This document shows, one piece after another, positions 52,348 to 60,883 of a stretch of 64,000 nt of DNA. The notes below the pieces were generated by a model. It was given only the letters and a program-made list of their open reading frames with translations. It was not told where the DNA came from and made no database searches. Every line of letters begins with the position of its first letter. Position 1 is the stretch's first letter. The position numbers were made by a program, and so were the translations under genes. This stretch comes from Anaerolineales bacterium UBA2181 (GTDB lineage Bacteria; Chloroflexota; Anaerolineae; Promineifilales; UBA4811): assembly GCA_002328075.1 (NCBI GenBank), contig DCVT01000031.1, forward strand, positions 186,001 to 250,000, read 5' to 3'.

Positions 52348-53013
52348 TCACAACGCCATGGGCAGTGGAGATAGCGCGAGTTCGTCAAACTCCACGGCCA
52401 CCTCCTTGACGTCCCACAACGGCGCTATCTTCTCCATAATTTCCTCTTTGATGTTGGCAGCAAACTGGTGGTCGGGTGGAAGACCAACGGCCACGCGGAC
52501 ACGACCGTCCTTGATCTCGATTTCCCTCACCAGTTTGGTGCGCACAAGATCCAAGCCCACCATCGGGTTCATGACCCGCTTGAGCCGTTTGGTCACCAGT
52601 TCGACGGTGGTCGCGGTCCGCTCTTTGACCAGGCCATGCCGTTCCTCATAGTTCTCAATGGCGGCCCGCAGCGAATCGATCGCCAGCACCGAGCAATGGA
52701 CCTTGATGGAGGGAAGACCGCCCAGTGCGTCGGATATCTGCTTCCAGGTGAGGTTCTTGGCCTCCTCGAGAGTCTTCCCACGAGCCATCTCAGTGATGAT
52801 TGAAGCAGTGGCGATGTTGGAGGCACACCCGTAAGACTCAAAACTGATGTCCTCAATGCGCAGGTCGGACGGGTTCACCTTGAGGTATACCGCCACCATG
52901 TCGCCGCACGCCGGGCTACCTTCCACTGCTTTGGCGTTGGCGTCGTCCAGTCGGCCGACGTTGCGTGGATTCCGAAAGTGTTCCATCACGATGTCGCTAT
53001 ACGGTAACGGCAT
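52348..53013 (-). CDS. IscU-type scaffold fused to MIP18/DUF59-like domain
   Basis: The 221-aa protein begins with an IscU/NifU-N scaffold containing all cluster ligands: Cys36 and Asp38 (GSPACGDMV), Cys63 (YGCASN) and His106-Cys107 (VHCSVLA). Residues about 135-215 are a MIP18/DUF59-like domain (TTVELVTKRLKRVMNPMVGLDLVRTKLVREIEIKDG), which normally acts in late Fe-S assembly (SufT/PaaD-like) as a separate protein. The cysteine found in many MIP18 domains is absent here. An ordinary NifU C-terminal domain (CxxC) is not present. It follows the NifS-like gene by 35 bp and should act with it in Fe-S cluster building. Confidence 0.88.
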   Translation of the reverse strand: MPLPYSDIVMEHFRNPRNVGRLDDANAKAVEGSPACGDMVAVYLKVNPSDLRIEDISFESYGCASNIATASIITEMARGKTLEEAKNLTWKQISDALGGLPSIKVHCSVLAIDSLRAAIENYEERHGLVKERTATTVELVTKRLKRVMNPMVGLDLVRTKLVREIEIKDGRVRVAVGLPPDHQFAANIKEEIMEKIAPLWDVKEVAVEFDELALSPLPMAL

Positions 53014-53048
53014 GTTTCACCTCTACGCATTTAGATATGACCAGAATT

Positions 53049-54212
53049 TCATTCCTTACCCAGAGGGCTGATCTGACGCAGCCGCTCAATGATCTCCGAG
53101 AGAGCGTCGGCAACCGCATCTCCATCCTCCGGTCGGTTGAAGCGTCCAAACGTCAAACGCACAGATCCGTGTGCACGTTCGTGATCACCGCCAATTCCCA
53201 GCAGCACGTGGCTTGCCTCCAGCGAGCGACTAAAGCAGGCCGATCCAGTGCTGATGGCAAAGCCACGCATGTCCAGATGCAAAAGAACCGACTCCCCTTC
53301 GACGAATCGAAAGGAGACGTTGGCGTTGTGGGGCAGCCGATGCGTTGGGTGGCCGTTCAGCCGCGAATGGGGTATCTTGAGTAGCCGCTCGACAAGGCGG
53401 TCTCGCATGGACTGGAGCCAGCTCGTCTCCTCCGGGGTGACCAATTCAACTGCCCGGGCAAACCCAACTGCACCCGGGATGTTTTCGGCTCCGCCGCGCA
53501 GATTGGACTCCTGAAAACCGCCGTCCATCCATTTGCCCAGCGGCGTCCCCTGGCGGACGTAAAGTCCGCCTATTCCTTTGGGGCCGTGGATTCGGCTGGC
53601 GGTGACGGTGATCAGGTCTACCGGCGTTGCCCCCACGTCGATCGGAACGCGCGGAAACGAGTGGGTAGCATCGGTGTGGAAGAGGGTGTCCTTTTCTCGG
53701 CAGATGGCGCCAATGGCGGCCAGGTCCTGGAGCGTACCAATCTCCTGGTTTGATGCCTGGATGGATACCAGAATCGTGTCAGGTGTGATCGAATCCTGAA
53801 GGTGATCCAGGTCAATCCGGCCGGTATGGTCCACATTGACAAAAGTCACTCGGAATCCGGATTTCTCCAAGGCCCGGGCGCTGTAGAGCACGGCAAAGTC
53901 CTCAATACTGCTGGTGACAATGTGGGCACCCTTGCGTTTGCCCAATGTCATCGCAATGCCCTTCAGCGCCATGTTGCTGGACTCGGTGCCCCCGGAGGTG
54001 AATGTGAACTCATCGGCTTGGGCACCCAGTGTGCTCGCGATCGCGCCGCGCGCCGAGTCCAACGCATCTCTGGCGTCGACTCCCGGCGAATAGCCAAACT
54101 GTGAGGTTGCTACGGCATAGGTGTCAAAAAAGTACGGCCGCATCGCGTCCAAGACTCGCTCGTCCATCCGCGTCGCGGCCGCGTTATCCAGGTACACGAT
54201 CGGATTCTGCAT
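53049..54212 (-). CDS. NifS/IscS-like protein lacking the PLP-binding lysine
   Basis: The 387-aa protein aligns end to end with IscS/NifS: VYLDNAAATR, FTSGGTESSNMALKG, DATHSFPRVPIDV, GPKGIGGLYVR, the Cys loop GSAC326FSRSLEASHVL and VRLTFGRF. The lysine that forms the Schiff base with PLP (AHK-I-GPKG in IscS) is Arg207 (TASRIHGPKG; codon CGA). The PLP-stacking His104 of E. coli IscS is Asp105 and Gln183 is His184. Active-site Cys326 and the substrate Arg are kept. It may therefore not be a normal desulfurase; Archaeoglobus fulgidus IscS also lacks this lysine. ATG 54210-54212 follows GGGAG. It heads the operon with IscU-MIP18, TusA, DsrE-like and the metal ATPase. Confidence 0.88.
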   Translation of the reverse strand: MQNPIVYLDNAAATRMDERVLDAMRPYFFDTYAVATSQFGYSPGVDARDALDSARGAIASTLGAQADEFTFTSGGTESSNMALKGIAMTLGKRKGAHIVTSSIEDFAVLYSARALEKSGFRVTFVNVDHTGRIDLDHLQDSITPDTILVSIQASNQEIGTLQDLAAIGAICREKDTLFHTDATHSFPRVPIDVGATPVDLITVTASRIHGPKGIGGLYVRQGTPLGKWMDGGFQESNLRGGAENIPGAVGFARAVELVTPEETSWLQSMRDRLVERLLKIPHSRLNGHPTHRLPHNANVSFRFVEGESVLLHLDMRGFAISTGSACFSRSLEASHVLLGIGGDHERAHGSVRLTFGRFNRPEDGDAVADALSEIIERLRQISPLGKE

Positions 54213-54238
54213 CTCTATCTCCCTGATCCATCCGCCCA

Positions 54239-54268
54239 AGTATAACAAACTGGTGGCTTGCCAGTAAA
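54239..54268 (-). promoter_or_regulatory. Probable promoter of the NifS-IscU-TusA-DsrE-ATPase operon
   Basis: On the minus strand TATACT (54244 to 54239) with a weak -35 TTTACT (54268 to 54263) at 18 bp. The predicted leader is about 20 nt. Confidence 0.45.
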
Positions 54269-54416
54269 GGACTCAAGTCATACAATCCGGAGGTTGCCGT
54301 GCGGGTCATCTACGGCAGTTGGGGGGACAGACAGGCCGCCGCGCAACGGACCGTCCCTATTCTGGGCGGTGGTCATCCGCAATCAGTAAGGCCGTTCAGC
54401 TGAACTGATCGGGTTA

Positions 54417-56777
54417 TCAGATGACCGGGTGTTCGGTCCGGGATATGATTTCGTTCTGCAGCGTTTCGCCGAGATCACAGAAATAATCGCTGTATCCAGC
54501 GACGCGGACAATGAGGTCACGGTACTTGTCCGGCTCCCGTTGAGCGGCCCGCAAGGTGGCAGCATCGACGACGTTGAACTGGATGTGGTGTCCATCCAGT
54601 TTAAAGTACGACCGCACCAACTGCGCCAGCCGGTCGATGCCGACCTCATCGGATAGGAGCTGTGGTGTGAGCTTTTGATTGAGCAACGTCCCACCCGTCC
54701 GGACGTGGTCCATCTTGGCCACCGATTTGATCACCGCGGTGGGACCATTCCGATCCGCACCCTGGACTGGCGAAACCCCTTCCGACAGGGGTTCGCCCCC
54801 CCGCCGTCCGTCGGGCAACGCGCCTGTCACCGACCCAAAATAGATGTGCACCGTGGTGGGCAGCCAATTGATCTCATAATGGCCTCCCTTGGTATTCGGT
54901 CGGCCGTGAATGGCCTGGTAGTAGGCCTCAAAGACCTCCTGCATCACCGCGTCGGGATAGGCTTCGTCGTTGCCGTACTTGGGCGTTCTGTGAAGCAAGA
55001 GCTGCCGCAAGGGCTCGTTGTCTCGAAAGTCGCCCGCGAGTGCCTGCAGCAGGTGCGCCATGGTGATCGTGCCGTGGTCAAAGACGTGGTACCGAATGGC
55101 GGTCAGCGAGTCGGTGATGGTGCCGAGCCCGACCCCTTGGATATAGGTGGTGTTGTAGCGCGCTCCGCCGGCGTGGTAGTCTAGGCCGTTGCGGGTGCAG
55201 TCGTCGATCAGGAGCGACAGAAAGGGAACCGGAAGATACGTAGCGTAGAGTCGCTCAATGATGTTGTTGCCGCGGACCTTGGTGTCGATCAGAAAGCAGA
55301 GTTGCCGTACAAACGCGTCCCACACAGCCGCATAGGACCCAAAGCTAGAGGCTTCGCCAGTCGGCGGTCCCACCCGCAGGCCGGTGCGTGGGTCCAACCC
55401 GTTGTTCAGAGCGAGTTCAAGGACCTTGGGCAAGTTGAAATAGCCGGTCAGGTTATAGTTCTCTTTGCCAAATGCACCCGTCTCAATGCATCCGCTGGTG
55501 CCGCCGTTGCGTGCATCCTCCACGGACTTGCCCTGCCGGATCAGTTGCTGAACCACCACATCCGCGTTGAAAATCGAGGGTTGGCCAAAACCGGTCCGAA
55601 TGATGCGGGCCGCGCGCTTGAGGAAGCGGTCCGGGTTCTTTTTGCTTAGCTGAAGGTTGGAGCCCGGTTGGAGCAACCGCATCTCTTCGATCACGTCCAG
55701 GATGAGGTAGGTCACCTCGTTAACCCCGTCCGCGCCGTCAGGCCGGAGCCCTCCGGTGTTGATGGTGGCAAAGTCGGTGTAGGTCCCGCTTTCCTGCGCT
55801 GTGACCCCCACTTTGCTGGGCGCTGGGTGGTTGTTGAACTTGATCCAAAAGCATTGCAACAGCTCGGTTGCCTGTTCCCGAGTTAATGTCCCGTCCGCCA
55901 GGCCTTGCTGATAGAACGGATACAGGTGCTGGTCCAGCCGGCCGGGGTTGAAGGCATCCCAGGGGTTCAGCTCGATGATGACCCCCAGGTGCACAAACCA
56001 GTACATCTGAAGCGATTCCCAAAAGTCGCGAGGGGCGTGCGCGGGCACGTGGCTGCACACCCGTGCAATGCGATCCAATTCCGCCTTTCGCTGCGGGTCG
56101 GGCTCCCGCGCGCCGAGTTCGCGCGCCTTTTCGGCGTGCCGGTTGGCAAAGCAGATGAGCGCATCGGCCGCCATGGTCATGGCCTTCAATTGCTCCTGCT
56201 TCTCGTACGCTGCCGGATCCTGCAGGAAATCCAGGCCGTCGCGGGCAGCCTGGATATCGCCAATCAGGTCCAGCATCCCGCGACGGTAGATCTTGTCATC
56301 CAACACCGTGTGCCCTGGCGCCCGCTGTTCCATGAACTCCGTGAACACACCCGTTTCGTAGGCTGCCTTCCACTCGCAAGTCATTAGCTCAAAGATTCGT
56401 TCCCTCATCGTCTGGCGCTGCCAAAACGGGATTACCCGGTCCTCGTACTGGCGCCGCACGTCAGAGCTCACGTGGAACGGCGTCTTTTCCCGCGTGTTCA
56501 GAATGTCCAGGTCCTCGGCGGTGTGACAACAGATCTCTGGGTAGGTAGGGGTAGCTTTGGGAGCCGGACCGCGCTCGCCCACAATCAACTCGCCGTCGTT
56601 GATGCAGATGGCCTTGCTTTGCAGGATGTGTTGGAAAGCCAGGGCGCGCTGAACCGGTATGGAGAGGAGGCGGTCTACCTGGGCGTAGAAATCCGTGAGC
56701 AGGAGAGCGCGTTCAGCCGAAATGGACGGAACGGCCCGCAGGCTCTGTTCGCGAAGACGGGTCACACGAGCATTCAT
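54417..56777 (-). CDS. Glycyl radical enzyme, HypD-like (possible trans-4-hydroxyproline dehydratase)
   Basis: A 786-aa glycyl radical enzyme. The thiyl-radical Cys430 lies in GGTSGCIETGAFGKENY and the glycyl radical Gly761 in RVAGYSDYF near the C terminus. Glu432 two residues after the Cys is the general base typical of dehydratases and C-N lyases, so pyruvate formate-lyase is excluded. The GCxETGAFGKE context resembles HypD, which dehydrates trans-4-hydroxy-L-proline to pyrroline-5-carboxylate; other GRE dehydratases remain possible. Such enzymes are oxygen-sensitive and indicate anaerobic metabolism. AGGAGG precedes ATG 56775-56777. The activase gene lies directly upstream and overlaps the longer in-frame ORF. 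Confidence 0.85.
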   Translation of the reverse strand: MNARVTRLREQSLRAVPSISAERALLLTDFYAQVDRLLSIPVQRALAFQHILQSKAICINDGELIVGERGPAPKATPTYPEICCHTAEDLDILNTREKTPFHVSSDVRRQYEDRVIPFWQRQTMRERIFELMTCEWKAAYETGVFTEFMEQRAPGHTVLDDKIYRRGMLDLIGDIQAARDGLDFLQDPAAYEKQEQLKAMTMAADALICFANRHAEKARELGAREPDPQRKAELDRIARVCSHVPAHAPRDFWESLQMYWFVHLGVIIELNPWDAFNPGRLDQHLYPFYQQGLADGTLTREQATELLQCFWIKFNNHPAPSKVGVTAQESGTYTDFATINTGGLRPDGADGVNEVTYLILDVIEEMRLLQPGSNLQLSKKNPDRFLKRAARIIRTGFGQPSIFNADVVVQQLIRQGKSVEDARNGGTSGCIETGAFGKENYNLTGYFNLPKVLELALNNGLDPRTGLRVGPPTGEASSFGSYAAVWDAFVRQLCFLIDTKVRGNNIIERLYATYLPVPFLSLLIDDCTRNGLDYHAGGARYNTTYIQGVGLGTITDSLTAIRYHVFDHGTITMAHLLQALAGDFRDNEPLRQLLLHRTPKYGNDEAYPDAVMQEVFEAYYQAIHGRPNTKGGHYEINWLPTTVHIYFGSVTGALPDGRRGGEPLSEGVSPVQGADRNGPTAVIKSVAKMDHVRTGGTLLNQKLTPQLLSDEVGIDRLAQLVRSYFKLDGHHIQFNVVDAATLRAAQREPDKYRDLIVRVAGYSDYFCDLGETLQNEIISRTEHPVI

Positions 56778-56847
56778 GATGTGCGCCTCCTGGCTCAATA
56801 TTGCACCTGCACCGTACGACCAACACCGTTGGCTCTTGATGAATAGG

Positions 56848-57774
56848 TTAACCACCAATTGTAACGGCGATTCCCCACTGCCTCAAGCCTTCCGCCAACT
56901 GTTCCATCCGCTCAGTCGACGGTGGTTCTGTTGCTGGAATGCGGTACTTGCGGTGCAACCGGCCGTATTTGTCGGCCGCCATGCGGTGATATGGCAACAG
57001 GTCCACCTGGTTCACCGCGCCCAGCGAGGCGACAAATCGCCCGATGGCATCCAGGTTGCCGGCATCATCGGAGATCCCAGGAATGACCGGCACCCGCACC
57101 GTCACAGCAGCTCCTCGGTGCGCCAACCGGCGAAGGTTCTCCAGAATCAAGCGATTGGACACCCCTGTGTAATGCCGGTGAGCAGCGTCGTCCATGAGTT
57201 TGAGGTCGTAAAGAAAGAGGTCTGTATCGGGGCTGACCTGGTCAAACGCTGACGGGGCCGCAAACCCGCACGTATCAACTGCGGTATGAATCTCCTCCTC
57301 CTGGCAAGCACGCAGCAGTGCGGCAAGGAATTCTGGCTGTTGCAGCGGCTCGCCACCGGAAAAGGTGACGCCACCGGCCGAGGAATCGTAAAAGACACGG
57401 TCCTGGCCGATTTCCGCCATCACTTCCCGTACCCCCATCCAACGTCCTGCCATCTCACGGGCCCCGGCCGGGCAGATCTGTACACAACGACCGCAACGGC
57501 GGCAGTGAGCCGCATCCAGGTCGCCGTCTTCGGGGCAGACCTCCAAACAGGCACCGCATTGGATGCACCTCCCTGTCCAGAAGATGATCTCCGGAACGCC
57601 CAGCTGCCCCTCTGGGTTGTGGCACCAGGCACACTCGAGCGGACAGCCTTTGAGGTAGATGGTGGTGCGGATTCCCGGCCCATCGTGTATGGCGTACCGC
57701 TTGATGTCAAAAACCAGCCCCCGTGGCGCAGATGGTTCTGGGGCAGCGCGTCGACCGCAATCTATTGCCTTCAT
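56848..57774 (-). CDS. Glycyl radical enzyme activase (radical SAM, PflA family)
   Basis: The 308-aa radical SAM enzyme generates the glycyl radical on the enzyme encoded 70 bp downstream. It has the activase CxxxCxxC motif (GCPLECAWCHNPEG) and an inserted ferredoxin-like segment with two 4Fe-4S motifs (CIQCGACLEVCP and CRRCGRCVQICP), as in GRE activases other than PflA itself. The SAM-binding FSGGEPLQQPEF and DTCGFA motifs are present. A leading KAIDCGRR extension is of uncertain start; ATG 57772-57774 is assumed. Pairing with the HypD-like enzyme supports a HypE-like role. Confidence 0.9.
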   Translation of the reverse strand: MKAIDCGRRAAPEPSAPRGLVFDIKRYAIHDGPGIRTTIYLKGCPLECAWCHNPEGQLGVPEIIFWTGRCIQCGACLEVCPEDGDLDAAHCRRCGRCVQICPAGAREMAGRWMGVREVMAEIGQDRVFYDSSAGGVTFSGGEPLQQPEFLAALLRACQEEEIHTAVDTCGFAAPSAFDQVSPDTDLFLYDLKLMDDAAHRHYTGVSNRLILENLRRLAHRGAAVTVRVPVIPGISDDAGNLDAIGRFVASLGAVNQVDLLPYHRMAADKYGRLHRKYRIPATEPPSTERMEQLAEGLRQWGIAVTIGG

Positions 57775-57805
57775 GAGATGGCCGTCCCAGTTGGATGAGC
57801 GGAGA

Positions 57806-60091
57806 TCAGCCCCTCGGGTACCGGCGGATCTTGTCGTCCTTTTGCTGAACGCGGGACAAGGCGTGAAGCAGGCTGCGGCGAAACAGTACGGACCGCAACT
57901 CTAGCCACGCAACCGCGGCCCGCTCGTCAAAGGTCCCTTCGCGCACCCGCCCAAAGCGCTCCTCCACGTACAGGTCGGTGATCACGGCAATGGGAGAGGC
58001 ACCTTCGGGGGTTGCGCTGGAAAGAACGGCCGCACGCTCGTAGGGTGTCTGTGAAGGCGCGAACAGCACACCGATCCATTTGGCAAAGCGACTCATACGA
58101 TCGTACACCTGCGCCACCAAACTCAGTCCGCCCGCACTTTGGCGTTCGCTGACCAGCATGCCGACCCCGATGACCAGCGCCAGCAGCACGACAACTGCGC
58201 CGCCGATCAGGCCGACCATGGGCAACGGTTCTTCCTCGGCCAGGGTGTCCAGACCGGACAGGCTTTCGTCGTCCGCATATTCCGAGCCGTCCGATATCTC
58301 GGGTCCCTCTTCGGGAAGATCGCGATCCCGCGGGTAGCTGGAGCCAGAGCCGGCCTGATTCGACGCGCTGCCGGTGCGAACGATAGCTGGCTGCGAAGCA
58401 GTGGGCTCGAATTCAACCCAGCCGTAACCCGGGAAAAAGACCTCCACCCAGGTATGTGCATCGGTGCTGTATACCCGGTAGATCCCTGCATCCTCTTGCC
58501 AGCTTCCCTGGGCGTATCCGGCCGCTACCCGCGTCGGCACACCCAGGGTACGCAACATGATGGCCAGAGCGGAGGCGTAATAGGTGCAGTACCCCTCCTT
58601 GGATTCAAAGAGCAGGTATTCCAGCGGATCAACACCCACTGGCGGCGCCTGCACTGCTTCATTGTACGTCAGGTTTGTTCGGAGCCACTGGGTCAGAGTA
58701 TCCGCCCTGTCGTAAGGGTTTTCCAGCGAACCGGCAATGGCAGTCGCCAACTCGGATATCCTTGGGCTCAGACCAGGCGGGACCCGAAGATAGCGTTCCT
58801 TGACCCACGCCGGGTAAGTGGTACCAGCCCGTCGCAGCGATGCTTCGGTCGCAACGGAGACCGAGCCCCAGGATTGGTAGGTCTGTCCCTCATAGAGCAC
58901 ATAACGAGAGAGCGCGTTCACCGCATCGATCTCGCCGTCCGGCATGTCGATCACGGTAAACTTGGCCTGGCGGTCGGTCCGGTCCGGTTGATGAGGAAAA
59001 TAGATGAGACCAGAGTTGGCCAGGTAGGTGGTCACCGTGGCAGTGATCGGGCGGCGCATGGCGAACCGGGCCATTTCCAGTGGGGCGTCGGGGGAGACCA
59101 CCACCTGGTTGCTTTCCGAGTTAATCCACGCGTCTCCGGTGTAGGTGCCATACACGATTCCCCGCCAATATCGCCCGGCACCGGTCTTGATGTCCATGAT
59201 CGGGACAGGCTCAATCTGGCGCGGCCCGCCCATGGTCATCGAGTTGCCGAACGGATCCGAATATTCGCCACCGTAGGATTTCAGCGACGCAAAGAGCTGG
59301 GTCCAACCGTCCTGTACCCGCTGCCAGGTGGTGTCCAAGGGCTTGGACACCTCGCGCCATGTCTCGCCGGCCGAGATGTTCGGGATGAGCCACGCGACCG
59401 GCATGACCACCAGCGCAATGAGGACGCCGGTCTGCACGAAATCCCAACGGGTACCTCGGCTGAACACCACCCGCGCGCGTTTCCAAGCCTGTTCTCGAAT
59501 CAGATAGTGAGAAGCTACGATAAAGGCCAGCATCAGAAGCACAAAGACGGTCAGCACCACGCCCATCGGTTCTGGGCCATAGTAGTTGGCAGTAGTCAGG
59601 AGTAAAAGCAGTGCAGTCGGCAGTGTGGCGCGCCATACGGCCAACCGGCGGAAGGTGTACCAGGCGGCCGAATACCCGATGATCCAGAGGAGGAACCCAG
59701 TCTGCATGATAAAGATCATGCCGTCACGACTGGTGTCGGCCGCATCCCGGCTCATGATGACATTGGCAGCCTTTCCGAGCCAGTCGATCTGCCGGCTGAC
59801 CATGTCGGGGATTCGGGCATGCCAGGGCATATCGGCCGGCAACAACTGGCCGCAAAAGAACCCCACCGTGAACACGCCATAGACCAACGCCAGCGCCAGC
59901 GCCACGCCAGAGGAGAAACGGCTCTTGGCCAGCGCAAGCCCTGCCCCAACTGCGACCAGGGGAATGACCTGAAGGACCCAAAGACCTGGCACCCAGTCCG
60001 CCCAGCGCATCGCCACACCAGGGCTCACCACCATGGCCGATAGCAGTATCAGAATGAGCCAGCCCTCCCTGAACTGCATTTGCTTTGGCAT
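57806..60091 (-). CDS. TgpA-type transmembrane transglutaminase-like protein
   Basis: The 761-aa protein has an N-terminal block of about six hydrophobic helices (residues 10-240) and an extracytoplasmic transglutaminase-like domain. The Cys-His-Asp triad is visible: EGYCTYYASALAIMLRTLGVPTRVAAGY, then STDAHTWVEVFFPGYGWVEFEPT. A late transmembrane helix (PMVGLIGGAVVVLLALVIGVGMLV) and a cytoplasmic tail follow (DUF4129-like). Such proteins may cross-link or cleave amide bonds outside the membrane; substrates are unknown. ATG 60089-60091 is preceded by a GGAAAGCAGG purine stretch; a TTG at 60115 is less likely. The gene is 31 bp upstream of the activase gene and may be co-transcribed with it. 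Confidence 0.88.
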   Translation of the reverse strand: MPKQMQFREGWLILILLSAMVVSPGVAMRWADWVPGLWVLQVIPLVAVGAGLALAKSRFSSGVALALALVYGVFTVGFFCGQLLPADMPWHARIPDMVSRQIDWLGKAANVIMSRDAADTSRDGMIFIMQTGFLLWIIGYSAAWYTFRRLAVWRATLPTALLLLLTTANYYGPEPMGVVLTVFVLLMLAFIVASHYLIREQAWKRARVVFSRGTRWDFVQTGVLIALVVMPVAWLIPNISAGETWREVSKPLDTTWQRVQDGWTQLFASLKSYGGEYSDPFGNSMTMGGPRQIEPVPIMDIKTGAGRYWRGIVYGTYTGDAWINSESNQVVVSPDAPLEMARFAMRRPITATVTTYLANSGLIYFPHQPDRTDRQAKFTVIDMPDGEIDAVNALSRYVLYEGQTYQSWGSVSVATEASLRRAGTTYPAWVKERYLRVPPGLSPRISELATAIAGSLENPYDRADTLTQWLRTNLTYNEAVQAPPVGVDPLEYLLFESKEGYCTYYASALAIMLRTLGVPTRVAAGYAQGSWQEDAGIYRVYSTDAHTWVEVFFPGYGWVEFEPTASQPAIVRTGSASNQAGSGSSYPRDRDLPEEGPEISDGSEYADDESLSGLDTLAEEEPLPMVGLIGGAVVVLLALVIGVGMLVSERQSAGGLSLVAQVYDRMSRFAKWIGVLFAPSQTPYERAAVLSSATPEGASPIAVITDLYVEERFGRVREGTFDERAAVAWLELRSVLFRRSLLHALSRVQQKDDKIRRYPRG

Positions 60092-60198
60092 ATTCCTGCT
60101 TTCCTGTGTCGCCAAGTGCGACTGCCGCCGTCCTGCAAGCCGTCCCGCAATACGTCAGCCATATTACCTGGGGCGCATCGCATCGGTTCAAGCGGGCT

Positions 60199-60227
60199 TT
60201 GACACCCCAATCGATTGATGTTATCAT
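60199..60227 (+). promoter_or_regulatory. Promoter of the Thr/Pro-rich membrane protein and M42 genes
   Basis: TTGACA (60199-60204), 17-bp spacer, TATCAT (60222-60227). The predicted start near 60234 leaves a leader of about 40 nt. Confidence 0.8.
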
Positions 60228-60273
60228 AAAAATCAGCTGCTGACTATTCCAGGATTGGGCGTGTGGCATAGGC

Positions 60274-60858
60274 GTGTTCAACTCGCTATTCGACTCCTCG
60301 GACCCACAGCGACGAGCGCACGGACTGCTGTTCGCCATCATCTTGCTGACGTTGCCATGCTACTGCCTGGGGCTGATTGCGTTGGTTGTGGCCCCCGGTG
60401 AGCGGCCGGCGCCGACGGTTGTTCCGTCGAGCACCGTTGCCAGCCCTACATGGACATTGCCCCCTACCGAGGCGTTGGCCACCATCACGCTCTCGCCGAC
60501 GCCGGGAGTGCCGACCGTCACCTTGCGCCCGACGCCCACTCAAGAGTATCCGCCGACCCTGACGCCGACACCCTCGCCTTCGGCAACACCAACAGAGACT
60601 CCCACAGCCACGCCCACGTCGACTGCCTCCGCAACGGCCACGGCTACCCCCACACAGACGGCCAGCCCAACGGAGACTGGCACCGCCACACCTACCGCTT
60701 CGCCCACAGCCACCGGCGAACCGAGCCCTAGTTTCACCCCGACGCCCACCTTTACACCGACAGTGGCCACCGAGACTCCTACGGCAACACCTACCTCGAC
60801 GCCCACGGAGACCCCTACACCAACGGTGACCACCGAGTCCGGAGCATCCGACCGGTGA
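60274..60858 (+). CDS. Thr/Pro-rich single-pass membrane protein
   Basis: A 194-aa protein of no known family. Residues about 16-40 are a hydrophobic helix (GLLFAIILLTLPCYCLGLIALVV). The remaining about 150 residues are almost entirely Thr, Pro, Ser and Ala in TPTxTP-like units, resembling the tail of the class A PBP at 26442. The region is probably extended, extracytoplasmic and possibly glycosylated; that is inference. GTG 60274 is the likely start. The DNA from 60540 to 60840 is correspondingly repetitive. It is followed 25 bp later by the first M42 gene. Confidence 0.7.
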   Translation: MFNSLFDSSDPQRRAHGLLFAIILLTLPCYCLGLIALVVAPGERPAPTVVPSSTVASPTWTLPPTEALATITLSPTPGVPTVTLRPTPTQEYPPTLTPTPSPSATPTETPTATPTSTASATATATPTQTASPTETGTATPTASPTATGEPSPSFTPTPTFTPTVATETPTATPTSTPTETPTPTVTTESGASDR

Positions 60859-60883
60859 TCACCAGACAGGACAAGAACTACTG

